64,000 bases of DNA from PHAA01 sp963665865. Its GTDB lineage: Bacteria > Bacillota > Syntrophomonadia > Syntrophomonadales > Syntrophomonadaceae. Location: the NCBI GenBank assembly GCA_963665865.2, contig CAXXWF010000001.1, positions 682,001-746,000 on the forward strand. The letters run 5' to 3'. The notes beneath the pieces were generated by a model. It worked only from the letters and a program-made list of their open reading frames with translations, searched no databases and was not told the origin of the DNA. Made by a program: the position numbers and the translations under genes. This document shows positions 1 to 7,526 of the stretch, one piece after another (within the stretch, counting starts at the first letter, position 1; the number at the start of each line of letters is the position of its first letter).

Positions 1-555
1 CTGGAGATGGGAAGGCGCTTGCAAGATAGGGATATCCTGATAGAAAAGGCCGATGTATTCCATTGTAGCTGGATAGAATTATTCTCCATTTTAAAAGGGG
101 ATTGGAGCGGCCGGGGACTTAAAATGCTGGTAGCGGAAAGAAAGAATTGGAAAGAAGAAATGGAGAAGCTATCACCTCCCGACTACTACATAGACGAGAC
201 CTCGCATTTTATTGAAGCCATTTCGCCAGGTTCGGATTCATTTCTGCAGGGGCTGGGAGTTTCAGCCGGAAAGGCTTCCGGCATGGCGAAACTTTTGCAG
301 CATCCCGATGAGGAGAAGAAGTTGGACTCAGGAGATGTGCTCATTGCCCCTTCCACCGATCCGGGCTGGACACCTTTGTTTTTAAGAGCTGCGGCCATAG
401 TTTTAGAAAGGGGCGGAATCGGGTCCCATGGCGCTATTGTCGCCCGGGAGTATGGAATACCTTGTGTCTTGAATATACCCGGGGCTATGCGCCTTATTAA
501 AGAAGGACAGAACGTGGTTGTAGACGGGGATGAAGGCAAGGTATTTCTGCAGTAA
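1..555 (+). CDS. PEP-utilising enzyme, C-terminal part (cut by window edge)
   Basis: The frame is open to the first base, so the gene starts upstream and only its C-terminus is seen. The last ~100 residues form the swivelling phosphohistidine domain of PEP synthase, pyruvate phosphate dikinase and rifampin phosphotransferase. It shows TDPGWTPLF and then GGIGSHGAIVARE, with the phospho-accepting His encoded at 427-429, followed by GIPCV. In this family the His carries phosphate between the ATP-grasp and PEP/pyruvate or drug-binding domains. TDPGWTPLF is the form common in rifampin-phosphotransferase-like and PpsA-like proteins, so the substrate is not decided. An N-terminal piece of a similar protein lies at 1686-2096, suggesting a tandem pair. 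Confidence 0.85.
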   Translation: MEMGRRLQDRDILIEKADVFHCSWIELFSILKGDWSGRGLKMLVAERKNWKEEMEKLSPPDYYIDETSHFIEAISPGSDSFLQGLGVSAGKASGMAKLLQHPDEEKKLDSGDVLIAPSTDPGWTPLFLRAAAIVLERGGIGSHGAIVAREYGIPCVLNIPGAMRLIKEGQNVVVDGDEGKVFLQ

Positions 556-584
556 ACCACCGGGCTAGGCCCGCCTTGTTAACT

Positions 585-695
585 TCATTGTAACATGGCT
601 TTCATATTTGGAAATCCGTCACAATCTATGGAGCCAATAAATGAAACATCAACCTTGTCAATTAAGGTGCCTATCGTCCGTTCGGCACCTATCAT
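585..695 (-). pseudogene. Pyridoxamine 5'-phosphate oxidase-like protein, N-terminal remnant
   Basis: A 36-codon frame starts with ATG at 695 behind a good AAGGAGGG ribosome site. It reads MIGAERTIG, then VSFIGSIDCDGFPNMKAML, the N-terminal strand pair of small FMN-binding PNPOx-like (general stress) proteins, and then stops. Full family members run to about 130-160 residues, so this is a truncated gene with its start region intact. No continuation is visible towards 555. The downstream part was probably lost by deletion. Confidence 0.6.
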
Positions 696-789
696 TTTGA
701 TACCCTCCTTGTGAATTTACTTTGCTTAATTTTAAGGCCTCAAAGCGGAGTAGTAAATTGCCTGCTTTTTTGTGGGTATGATGATTCAA

Positions 790-945
790 TTAATCGCTAA
801 ATCCTTGGGCCTTCAGTAAATCATCCATTCCGTTCTCCTGCATAAGCTCAACGCCGATTTTTGCATAATGTTAATAGCTTCAAGCATCTTTTTACCGCGC
901 TCTGTTAAATCCAATGGACAGAGTATTCTTCTCATGTGTTCCCAG
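790..945 (-). pseudogene. MarR-type regulator, C-terminal remnant with frameshift
   Basis: One frame gives CPLDLTERGKKMLEAINIMQ. A second frame, a few bases on, gives KIGVELMQENGMDDLLKAQG and stops. Joined by a single frameshift they resemble the wing and last helices of a MarR-type winged-helix regulator (LTERGKK motif). No N-terminal half is seen. It lies just upstream of the PNPOx remnant on the same strand, so the two may be leftovers of one regulator/oxidoreductase unit. Family assignment rests on a short motif. Confidence 0.4.
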
Positions 946-1031
946 TAATAATATTTAATGGTTGATATTTAACAACAGTTAGAATATATTAAATATAGGA
1001 AACCTCTATCCAATATACGAAGGGTGCAATT

Positions 1032-1661
1032 ATGAACGAAATAAAAAATACTCGCCGAGTCTATTGCAGCGATTTGCGGCGACAGCAACAAGAAGATACA
1101 CGGAGGCGTATTATGGAAGCCGTGGCAGTAATAGTGACCCGAGATGGCTTGTCCTTTAGCGTGCAGGATGTTGCCAGGCAGGCCGGCGTCTCCTACGCTT
1201 CGGTTTACCGCCATTTTCCCACTCGGGAAGCTTTGCTGGAAGCCCTCTATGAAACGGGAATGAAAACGATTGGATCAGATTTTACTATAACCTCGCTCTA
1301 TCAGGACGAAATATCTGATGCAGTTGAAAGGTTTGTGGCAGCGTTGGAACAGGATCCGACCATGTCTCAGGCCCTCACTATGGCCTTTGCTACTATTCAA
1401 CCTGAGAGCAGGCGTCAGCGGGATCGCAATTTTCAGGAGATGATCACGGAAGCCGCTCCCCATCTGGACCCTTCTTTCGCCAGGCAGATGGCCGCTATTA
1501 TCTGCCATCTCTATAGCACATTGACCTGGGCCACCCTCAGTCGGCGCTTCGGACTGGATCAGAAGGCTATAACTGCTGCCTTGACCTGGTCTATGCAAAC
1601 CTTGCTGCAAGACCTTACCCGGCAGGCTGATAGTGAGGTAAATGCAGCCGATAAACGGTAA
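1032..1661 (+). CDS. TetR/AcrR family transcriptional regulator
   Basis: 209 residues, with ATG at 1032 behind an AAGGG ribosome site. Residues ~27-70 form the TetR helix-turn-helix: RRIMEAVAVIVTRDG, then VQDVARQAGVSYASVYRHF and TREALLEALYE. The rest is a helical ligand-binding domain without a recognisable ligand signature. It stands 24 bases upstream of a truncated PEP-synthase-like gene that is followed directly by an efflux-adaptor tail. It may once have controlled an RND/MFP efflux operon, a common TetR target. That link is inference from position. Confidence 0.9.
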   Translation: MNEIKNTRRVYCSDLRRQQQEDTRRRIMEAVAVIVTRDGLSFSVQDVARQAGVSYASVYRHFPTREALLEALYETGMKTIGSDFTITSLYQDEISDAVERFVAALEQDPTMSQALTMAFATIQPESRRQRDRNFQEMITEAAPHLDPSFARQMAAIICHLYSTLTWATLSRRFGLDQKAITAALTWSMQTLLQDLTRQADSEVNAADKR

Positions 1662-1685
1662 GACGTTGAAAGGAAGGGGATATGG

Positions 1686-2096
1686 TTGACGGAATCAGTT
1701 TATTTTTTTACTGAATTGAAAGATGGGGATCAATTATGGGCTGGAGGCAAAGGGGCTGTGCTGACCCATCTCTACCAGAAAGGCTGCCCGGTGCCCAATG
1801 GTTTCGTCATCATGCCCACCGCCTTTCTGGGTGATGAGATGCTGCCGCAATCCTGGACCCGGGTGCAGGCCTATCTTGGACAAATGCGCAGGGCCAGGGC
1901 AGGAATCTCTTTTGCCATCCGTTCATCCGCGCTGGGTGAGGATTCTATAACCGCTTCCTTTGCCGGCCAGTATGATACCATATTGGCCGTTCGTACCGAC
2001 GAGGAAGTTCGCCAGGCAGTGCAAGATGTGCGCCGTTCGCGCTCCGGTGAAGGAGTGCTGGCTTACTGCGTTGCCAGAGGAATCATTTTCAGGTGA
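1686..2096 (+). pseudogene. PEP synthase-like N-terminal ATP-binding domain, truncated
   Basis: TTG start at 1686 behind AAGGAAGGGG. The 136 residues match the start of the PPDK/PEP-synthase ATP-grasp domain: GGKGAVLTHLYQKGCPVP, GFVI, then FAIRSSALGEDS and ASFAGQYDTILAV. Homology ends near 'YCVARGI' (about 2080), where the sequence passes abruptly into an unrelated efflux-adaptor tail in another frame. Full-length relatives have roughly 800 residues. The catalytic His domain is missing here, so this gene cannot encode an active enzyme alone. A deletion fused the two neighbours. Confidence 0.75.
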
Positions 2097-2260
2097 TGAA
2101 AATTCGGAAGGGACGGGTAAAATATCAGGATGTAACTTTGGGTTTGAACAACCAGGAGCAGGTGGAAATTCTCAACGGCCTTCAGGAAGGTGATCAGGTA
2201 GTTTTGGATGCCAACCTTCAGCTTTCTGCCAATACCCGGGTCAAGGCAAACGAAAACTAA
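2084..2260 (+). pseudogene. RND/HlyD efflux adaptor (membrane fusion protein), C-terminal remnant
   Basis: Reading in the frame of GTG 2093, the sequence shows RVKYQDVTLGL, then VEILNGLQEGDQVV, and ends VKANEN. This is the C-terminal beta domain of periplasmic adaptor proteins (VTLGL...VEI..GL.EGD.VV). It has no start of its own and begins exactly where the PEP-synthase-like frame loses homology, so the join at about 2080-2093 is a deletion scar. The TetR gene upstream fits a former efflux operon. Confidence 0.6.
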
Positions 2261-2461
2261 ACGGTCAAAACTGTCAAGGGGACCGGTTTGTTGACAAATT
2301 TTTGGCTTTTAAAATAGCGCCCCTACTGATGCCGGTTGACCTGTTAAACCAATATTGGGGTTAGTGGTGAGATTTTTCCGGTAAGGGGCATTCCGTAATT
2401 TTATATGCTAAATCAAAATAGACTTATTCTTAAGAGTCCTTCAGTAGATTTTGTAAGCGTG

Positions 2462-2620
2462 CTATATAAAACTACCCGTAAAATCCTGGGCGAAAATATC
2501 CAGTATAATGTCATCGTAAAATTGACCGTTTATTAAACGGGCTTGTCGGATATGGCCAGCCGGTTTGAAACCGCATTTTTCATAGCAGTCGAATTTGATT
2601 AGCGTATTTGTACTCCAAAA
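2462..2620 (-). pseudogene. GNAT acetyltransferase, C-terminal remnant
   Basis: An open frame without a start reads NTLIKFDCYEKCGFKPAGHI, then GQFYDDIILDIFAQDF, and stops at 2462. YEKCGF and the final Y.D...LDI.A strands are typical of the C-terminal half of RimJ/RimL-type GNAT N-acetyltransferases. The acetyl-CoA-binding loop and N-terminal half are absent. The remainder of 2261-2690 shows no gene. Confidence 0.55.
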
Positions 2621-2687
2621 TCTTTAAAGGGCATCTCCCCTTATTAATTAATCAATGAGATACCAAAAACCTATGTACATAAAATAT

Positions 2688-2723
2688 GGGGCTGTGCCGA
2701 AACTTTGGTTTCTGCGCAGCCCC
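2688..2723 (-). terminator. Hairpin downstream of the sigma/DUF4179 operon
   Basis: The arms GGGGCTGTGC and GCGCAGCCCC (one G-U pair), with further pairing of CGAAAC and GGTTTC inside, form a strong stem about 70 bp past the DUF4179 stop. On the minus strand it is followed by ATATTTTAT, a weak U tract. A near-copy lies at 4795-4830, so the operon is bracketed by two related hairpins. Confidence 0.55.
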
Positions 2724-2790
2724 TAAAACATAATGCTTTAAGCGGTTCTTCCAAACTGTGTTTTCACACAGCCTCTACGAATATTCAAAT

Positions 2791-4137
2791 CTATCTTATA
2801 TTAATCGTCCATTTGCCGTTCACAACGAACATCGGATAGGAGATATCCAGATCAAAAGCATCGACATCCTTATCGAACTCGAGAGTTACTATAGCTTTAT
2901 CCCCGCTAAACTCCGAAGATATTTTCTTGATATCCTTGTTGTACATTGCGAAGGAGCTGATGCTGACATATTTTTCGGTTCCGGTGTTAAGCTGGAAGAT
3001 AAGCTCCGCAGATGTCAGAGAAAGCCGTTTGATGCTCTTGGCTACCGCCTTTTGGGCTACCAGATCCACCTCATGATTGAGGGCTTTTTCGCCATCCTTG
3101 GGGATATTGATGGTAAAACTATCGACCGATTTTTCATAAGTCGCCAGCAGGGCAGGCAGATTAACCGTAAGCTGGCTGCCTTTGACGGCATCTGTTTCAA
3201 AGGTGGTTATAGGCCTGGCTTTGGCGTCAGCCGGGACGGTTAGTTTGTGCTTGGTTCCGGATTGATCAGTCGCATAGATATCCTCTGTCCTTGAGGCGGT
3301 TCCGGTGCTTGCCAGGCCATCCTTGCCTAGATTTTCCAAGGTGTTTTGGACCGTTGCTGCGACTGGCTGACCGAAGGCAGTGAGTTTCATATCCTTATCC
3401 TTAAAGGATGCAATGAGTTGAATGGCTTGCTTGCCGTTTTTCTCGATGCTATTAGCCCCGACCGTGACCAGGTCGATTTTGTTGGCTGTCGCTTCGCTGG
3501 CGGTTAACTTCTGGGTCCCGTCTAGGCTCTTCGCTTCATCTAAAGTGATGGAATATGTTTTACCGCCCACCAGTAAATCAAAGGCTTTGAATGGTTTGAT
3601 GTTATAGTTGTTTTCTTTGTCATTCCAAAAACTGAAGTAATACTTGTTGTTACCATCCTCGGAATAGCCACCCATGACATATTGAGTATTAGGGGCATCC
3701 TTGGGGACTATTTTCATTTTCGTCAGAACATCAGCGCCTAGCTTCGAAGTGCATTTCATATCGAGTCTACCTTCGGACACCATAAAGCTGTCGATAGCGA
3801 GGTTGTCGTCCAACACCAGGCTGCTTTCCAGGTAATATGCCTTGCCATCCACCATGGTTGAATATACCGGGGTCTTGTTGAAAAAGTTCTTCATCGCCTG
3901 GGATATCTCATCGGCATACACCGTATTTATACATATGAAGCATAAGCAAACTGCTGCTGCATAGGGCAGGGCCTTTCTGAATTTAGTTTTCCGGTTGTAC
4001 TTTTCGAGTTTTTGATGTGCTTTTCTATTTATCGATTCCATATCGCATTCAACTCCGTCCATCAGATTGTCTATCTCCCTCTCTATCAGATCATCGTCAA
4101 GATTGCTCAGCATAGCGATCATTTTGTCTTCATTCAT
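2791..4137 (-). CDS. DUF4179-type membrane anti-sigma factor
   Basis: 448 residues, ATG at 4137 behind AAGGAGGG. The cytoplasmic N-terminus (~residues 1-56, acidic then basic) is followed by one membrane segment at ~58-75 (YAAAVCLCFICINTVYA). A long beta-rich extracytoplasmic part follows, beginning with the FFNKTPVYSTMVDG region typical of DUF4179 proteins. The start overlaps the end of the preceding ECF sigma gene by 8 bp, so the two are translationally coupled. In this family the N-terminus holds the sigma factor and the outer domain senses an unknown cue. The outer domain includes an immunoglobulin-like DUF5643-type C-terminal region. The signal is not identifiable from sequence. Confidence 0.75.
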   Translation of the reverse strand: MNEDKMIAMLSNLDDDLIEREIDNLMDGVECDMESINRKAHQKLEKYNRKTKFRKALPYAAAVCLCFICINTVYADEISQAMKNFFNKTPVYSTMVDGKAYYLESSLVLDDNLAIDSFMVSEGRLDMKCTSKLGADVLTKMKIVPKDAPNTQYVMGGYSEDGNNKYYFSFWNDKENNYNIKPFKAFDLLVGGKTYSITLDEAKSLDGTQKLTASEATANKIDLVTVGANSIEKNGKQAIQLIASFKDKDMKLTAFGQPVAATVQNTLENLGKDGLASTGTASRTEDIYATDQSGTKHKLTVPADAKARPITTFETDAVKGSQLTVNLPALLATYEKSVDSFTINIPKDGEKALNHEVDLVAQKAVAKSIKRLSLTSAELIFQLNTGTEKYVSISSFAMYNKDIKKISSEFSGDKAIVTLEFDKDVDAFDLDISYPMFVVNGKWTINIR

Positions 4138-4675
4138 AGTGCAAACCCTCCTTTATGATCTTTCTTCCTCGCAGCAGCCTGTTATCGATGGCAGCCCGGG
4201 ATAGATTGAAGACTCTCGCTAGATCGTTGATTTCTTCACCCAGAAAGAACCTTCTGACAAATATCTCCCGATCGGTCTTGGGAAAGGAATTGATTATTTC
4301 CATCACCTGTTCCTGATCCTGTCTCAGGAACATCTGCTTTTCGAGATTGATATCCTCCTTTAGCCCGATATCCTCTATATCCACGCTATTGCTCAGACGT
4401 TTCTTGCGCTTATAGGTTAGCGCCTTGTACTTGGTCAGAATCAGCAGCCAGGTTCTGAAGCTCGCCTTCTCTTCATCAAAATCTGCTATCTTAATCCATG
4501 CATCGAGAAAAACATCGGCTACGCATTCCTCTATGTCTTCCTTGCTGTGCGATTTCGACAAAATATTGTAAGCAAGGTAGTAAATAGTCTTCGTGTACTT
4601 GCCTATCATATACCCATAGGCAGTCGAATCGTTGTTTCTTATCCCCCAAACAAGCTCAACTTGCGAATATTCCAA
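4130..4675 (-). CDS. ECF-type RNA polymerase sigma factor
   Basis: About 182 residues. Region 2 is seen near residues 20-85 (YLAYNILS, EDIEECVADVFLDAW, ASFRTWLLILTKYKAL). Region 4 lies near 125-175 (FPKTDREIFVRRFFLG, NDLARVFNLSRAAIDNRLLRGRK). I prefer TTG at 4675, 8 bases after GGAGG; a GTG at 4684 sits inside that ribosome site. It is first in a two-gene operon with its DUF4179 anti-sigma. Such sigma factors usually autoregulate, but no matching promoter motif could be confirmed. Confidence 0.9.
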   Translation of the reverse strand: MEYSQVELVWGIRNNDSTAYGYMIGKYTKTIYYLAYNILSKSHSKEDIEECVADVFLDAWIKIADFDEEKASFRTWLLILTKYKALTYKRKKRLSNSVDIEDIGLKEDINLEKQMFLRQDQEQVMEIINSFPKTDREIFVRRFFLGEEINDLARVFNLSRAAIDNRLLRGRKIIKEGLHYE

Positions 4676-4794
4676 AGTCTCCACCTCCCTTCAAATCCCT
4701 TTCATATATTACTACGCGTGAAGGACAGTTTTTCTCTTAAAGAAAGGAAGAACAGTCATGACCATCGGTGGTATATTTTCTTTATGAAAATTAA

Positions 4795-4830
4795 GGGGTT
4801 GTGCTGAAATTAAAGCTTCAGCACAACCCC
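4795..4830 (-). terminator. Perfect 14-bp hairpin between operons
   Basis: GGGGTTGTGCTGAA and TTCAGCACAACCCC pair perfectly around an 8-base loop. On the minus strand TTAATTTTC follows. It lies past the VOC gene and GyrI-like remnant and upstream of the sigma gene, so it likely ends the 6035-5024 operon. It closely resembles the hairpin at 2688-2723. Confidence 0.6.
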
Positions 4831-4900
4831 ATCTCTATTTATTGCCAACCTTAAGAATCAATTCCTTGTGCTTCTATAGCAATAGTACCCGACCAAAACC

Positions 4901-5021
4901 CTATTTCAACGGCATTACAATCCTGGTTAAGAGCTCGGTTTCCGGAACTTCTGCGGGAGAATTAAAGTTATTCATAAAATATGCCGGTAGGTTCATATCC
5001 TCGTTCCTTTGCCCATTGCAT
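4901..5021 (-). pseudogene. GyrI-like/effector-binding domain, C-terminal remnant with frameshift
   Basis: The first frame reads MQWAKERGYEPTGIFYE and stops. The next frame continues NNFNSPAEVPETELLTRIVM, ending PLK and a stop at 4901. Together they match the C-terminal end of GyrI-like small-molecule-binding (effector-binding) domains (W..ERGYE..G..YE, then SPAEVPE.ELLT). A one-base shift separates the two halves. It abuts the stop of the VOC gene at 5024. Confidence 0.55.
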
Positions 5022-5023
5022 TA

Positions 5024-5500
5024 TTAACCTGCTTTCACTGGTTTTCTCTTAACGAATTCCGTTGGCATAGAGATGCGCTTGGCAGTTTCTTCAATAGTTA
5101 ATCCTTTATTTAAGAACCTTTTTGCTACGCTTTCCATGGATTCACCAACTTCAATAATATGCATATCGGGATCGTAAAATCTGATAACCCTCTGCCCCCA
5201 GGGCTGTTCTTTTATCCCATGAATATATTCCAGGGAAGCAATATTTTTAAGCCTATCAAGCAAACCCTCTAAATTATCTTCTTCAAAATACAGTTCGCAA
5301 TTATTTGACTTTTGAGTTATGTCATTTGGTCTTACATTAATTAGTTCCGAAAAATGTGATTTTAAGTGTATGGCAAAGTCACCCTCAAACGTCACGTTTT
5401 CACCAAAGTCATATTTGACTTTTTGATCAAGTACAGTTTCGTAAAAACTTCTGGAGATCTCAATGTCGTCAACAACGATAAGAGGACAAATGAATTTCAT
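5024..5500 (-). CDS. VOC (glyoxalase/bleomycin-resistance fold) family protein
   Basis: About 158 residues. ATG at 5500 is chosen because the homology starts at MKFICPLIVVDDIEISRSFY; an upstream in-frame ATG at 5557 would overlap the preceding gene. The first half is one beta-alpha-beta-beta-beta module (FYETVLDQKV, FAIHLKSHF). The second has ELYFEEDNLEGLLDRL and QRVIRFYDPDMHIIEVGE. A C-terminal tail (SVAKRFLNKGLTIEETAKRI) looks like a short helical add-on. VOC proteins range from glyoxalases to antibiotic-binding proteins; no substrate can be assigned. It is 32 bp behind a frameshifted GNAT gene, probably in one operon. Confidence 0.75.
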   Translation of the reverse strand: MKFICPLIVVDDIEISRSFYETVLDQKVKYDFGENVTFEGDFAIHLKSHFSELINVRPNDITQKSNNCELYFEEDNLEGLLDRLKNIASLEYIHGIKEQPWGQRVIRFYDPDMHIIEVGESMESVAKRFLNKGLTIEETAKRISMPTEFVKRKPVKAG

Positions 5501-5532
5501 TTCTCTGACCTTCTCTCTACGATTGTAAAAAG

Positions 5533-6035
5533 TTACTTTGTAAATGCGTATATACAAGAGTCCAAAATCTGACCGTTTTTGTATACACTCCTTTTCAAGA
5601 CACCTTCTAATTGAAATCCTGCTTTTTCAAGTGCTTTTCTGGAACCTATATTGTATGCAAACGGTTCAGCAAAAATTCTTACAATATCATATTCCTCAAA
5701 GGCAAAACCACAAATCTGTTTAATGGCGGCACTCATAATTCCTTTGTTCCAAAAAGCCTCACCCAACCAATAGCCTATTTCTGCTGTTTTGCAATAAACA
5801 TCATCTTGCAAAAACACGCCTATAGCGCCAACAGTTTCATCATTAACCACAATTGCTTTATTGCATTGGCGAGTATTATCGCTATTGATGCAGTTATTTA
5901 TAAACGATTTTGCATCTTCAATGGTATATGGATGCGGAAATATGTTCCTAAGCTTTATTGCAACCTTTTGATTGTTAGCATATTTTGCAACGTCTCGACA
6001 TCTCCAAGTTGCCATTCTCGCAATCTAAAATTCAA
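5533..6035 (-). pseudogene. GNAT family acetyltransferase with a frameshift near its start
   Basis: The main frame (6015-5533) shows KYANNQKVAIKLRNIFPHPY, IGYWLGEAFWNKGIMSAAIK and YNIGSRKALEKAGFQLEGV. This is a RimJ/RimL-type GNAT N-acetyltransferase with its acetyl-CoA loop and C-terminus. The 5' end of that frame (MATWRCRDV) is not family-like. The +1 frame has NFRLREWQLGDVE, a typical GNAT N-terminus, starting with TTG at 6035 behind GAGGTG. The two frames meet near 5991-5997. One missing base would restore a normal ~167-residue protein, so this is a recent frameshift or a sequence error. Confidence 0.7.
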
Positions 6036-6131
6036 TCCAAATTCACCTCATCTAGTTCTAACTGTCCGGAACATCGATTCAGACAAGCCAACTTCGTATT
6101 AGGTTTGATTCTCGAGTTTAGCATTTTGAAA

Positions 6132-6713
6132 TTAATAATTAAAATTACCAATTATTAATCCTATCAATCCGCCCATAACAGCAATCAATCCTAAAATCCG
6201 GGCCACTATTTTAGACTTTTTTATACCAACCAATTGAATAGTTAGAGGAGTACAAAAAGGGAGCTTTATAAGTGTTATGCCAATAACGATCAGAGCAAAT
6301 AACGTAATAATTGACATATAATGCGGATCTAAATTCAAAGCAATTACCATGCCGTTGGCAATAACCATTATTAAAACAGATCCCAACGTTAGGCCAATAA
6401 ATAATTTTCCGTTCTTTTTAGCGGCATTAATATAGTCCGTTATCTCTTCATTACAATTATCTGAACAATAATACCGCGCTTCCAAACCAATATTATTCTC
6501 AGTCGGGATTTTTTCTATAGCATTTTTATGACAGTAATCACATTTAGGTACAAAGGTGCTCCTCTTTTTTATTGGATAATTAGGTGCAATGGTTTTATCG
6601 TGTTGCTGGTTATACTTATCATACCTGCCAAAGCTATTGGTTTTAGAAGCTAGGTAAAAAACTGTCATTGGTACTATAATGGCAAAAATAATACTGAATA
6701 AATCCCCATTCAT
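6132..6713 (-). CDS. Membrane protein with a treble-clef/zinc-ribbon-like insert
   Basis: 193 residues from ATG 6713, with GGGGG eight bases upstream; a TTG at 6728 is also possible. One N-terminal membrane helix (residues ~6-22) precedes a soluble stretch with CDYCHKNA and YYCSDNCNEE, a Cys4 pattern likely to bind zinc. Two or three C-terminal membrane helices follow (FIGLTLGSVLIMVIANGMVI; YMSIITLFALIVIGITL; ILGLIAVMGGLIGLIIG). I do not recognise the family. It stands alone on the minus strand. Confidence 0.6.
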   Translation of the reverse strand: MNGDLFSIIFAIIVPMTVFYLASKTNSFGRYDKYNQQHDKTIAPNYPIKKRSTFVPKCDYCHKNAIEKIPTENNIGLEARYYCSDNCNEEITDYINAAKKNGKLFIGLTLGSVLIMVIANGMVIALNLDPHYMSIITLFALIVIGITLIKLPFCTPLTIQLVGIKKSKIVARILGLIAVMGGLIGLIIGNFNY

Positions 6714-6869
6714 GGTAATTGCCCCCAATTCCTATTGTGCTTCAATGGAAATTGTAACATATTTTGGATGTTTATATGGACAATTTCAAAAGTGGAAGAT
6801 TTCGCTCCGGGCTTTTGTTATAGTTAGATTAGAACTCCAACAGAAAACCAATGGAGGGGTGAAAATACT

Positions 6870-7343
6870 ATGATATTTTTTCGGGAAACATCCATAGGGA
6901 AGATCGGTATTGCTGAAAAGGACGGGCGTATAACTCATTTGTGTTTACCAACCGATAAGGTGCCCCGGGATATGGAGTTGGGTGAAACGCCTCTCCTCAA
7001 ACAGGCCTTCGCACAACTTGAGCTTTACCTGAGCGGTCAGTTAAAGGATTTTACTCTGCCGCTCCTGCCAGAAGGAACAACCTTTATGAAGAGTGTGTGG
7101 CAGAAGCTGCTCGATGTTCCTTACGGGCAAACCGCCAGCTATAAGGACATAGCTATAGCCGTAGGAAATCCCAAGGGTGCTCGCGCAGTGGGACTGGCCA
7201 ATAATAGAAATCCTATCCCAATTATTATTCCCTGTCACCGGATTATTGGTTCCAAGGGTGATCTGGTAGGCTATGGCGGGGGACTGGGTATGAAGAAAAG
7301 ACTGTTGGGTTTGGAAGGTTATCGAGGTAAGGGTATGGATTAG
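6870..7343 (+). CDS. ogt: Methylated-DNA--[protein]-cysteine S-methyltransferase
   Basis: 157 residues, ATG 6870 behind GGAGGGG. This suicide enzyme moves the methyl group from O6-methylguanine (and O4-methylthymine) to its own Cys. The active-site motif IPCHRIIG is at ~residues 117-124, preceded by the helix-turn-helix (YGQTASYKDIAIAVGNPKGA, then ARAVGLANNRNP) that inserts into the minor groove. Length fits Ogt-type single-domain proteins. It is followed 183 bp later by nfo, giving a two-gene DNA repair neighbourhood; each has its own ribosome site and a promoter in between is possible. Confidence 0.92.
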   Translation: MIFFRETSIGKIGIAEKDGRITHLCLPTDKVPRDMELGETPLLKQAFAQLELYLSGQLKDFTLPLLPEGTTFMKSVWQKLLDVPYGQTASYKDIAIAVGNPKGARAVGLANNRNPIPIIIPCHRIIGSKGDLVGYGGGLGMKKRLLGLEGYRGKGMD

Positions 7344-7526
7344 TACCCGCTTAACCCTAATTCCATATCTTCTCATCGGTCAAATTTCTCTATGACCGTG
7401 TTGTCGTCAATCACAATACGTCCAGTATTGCTCAATCCTCCGCCTAGTCATACATAAATTTTTCTCGATGAATAAAATATGCAATCAGGGTTAACCGAGT
7501 ACTCATTTTAAAGGAGGAAATATAGC

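Noticed and set aside
2758..3243. 161-codon plus-strand frame inside the DUF4179 gene
   Set aside because: It is antisense to a well-supported gene coupled to its sigma factor, has no ribosome site and no domain.
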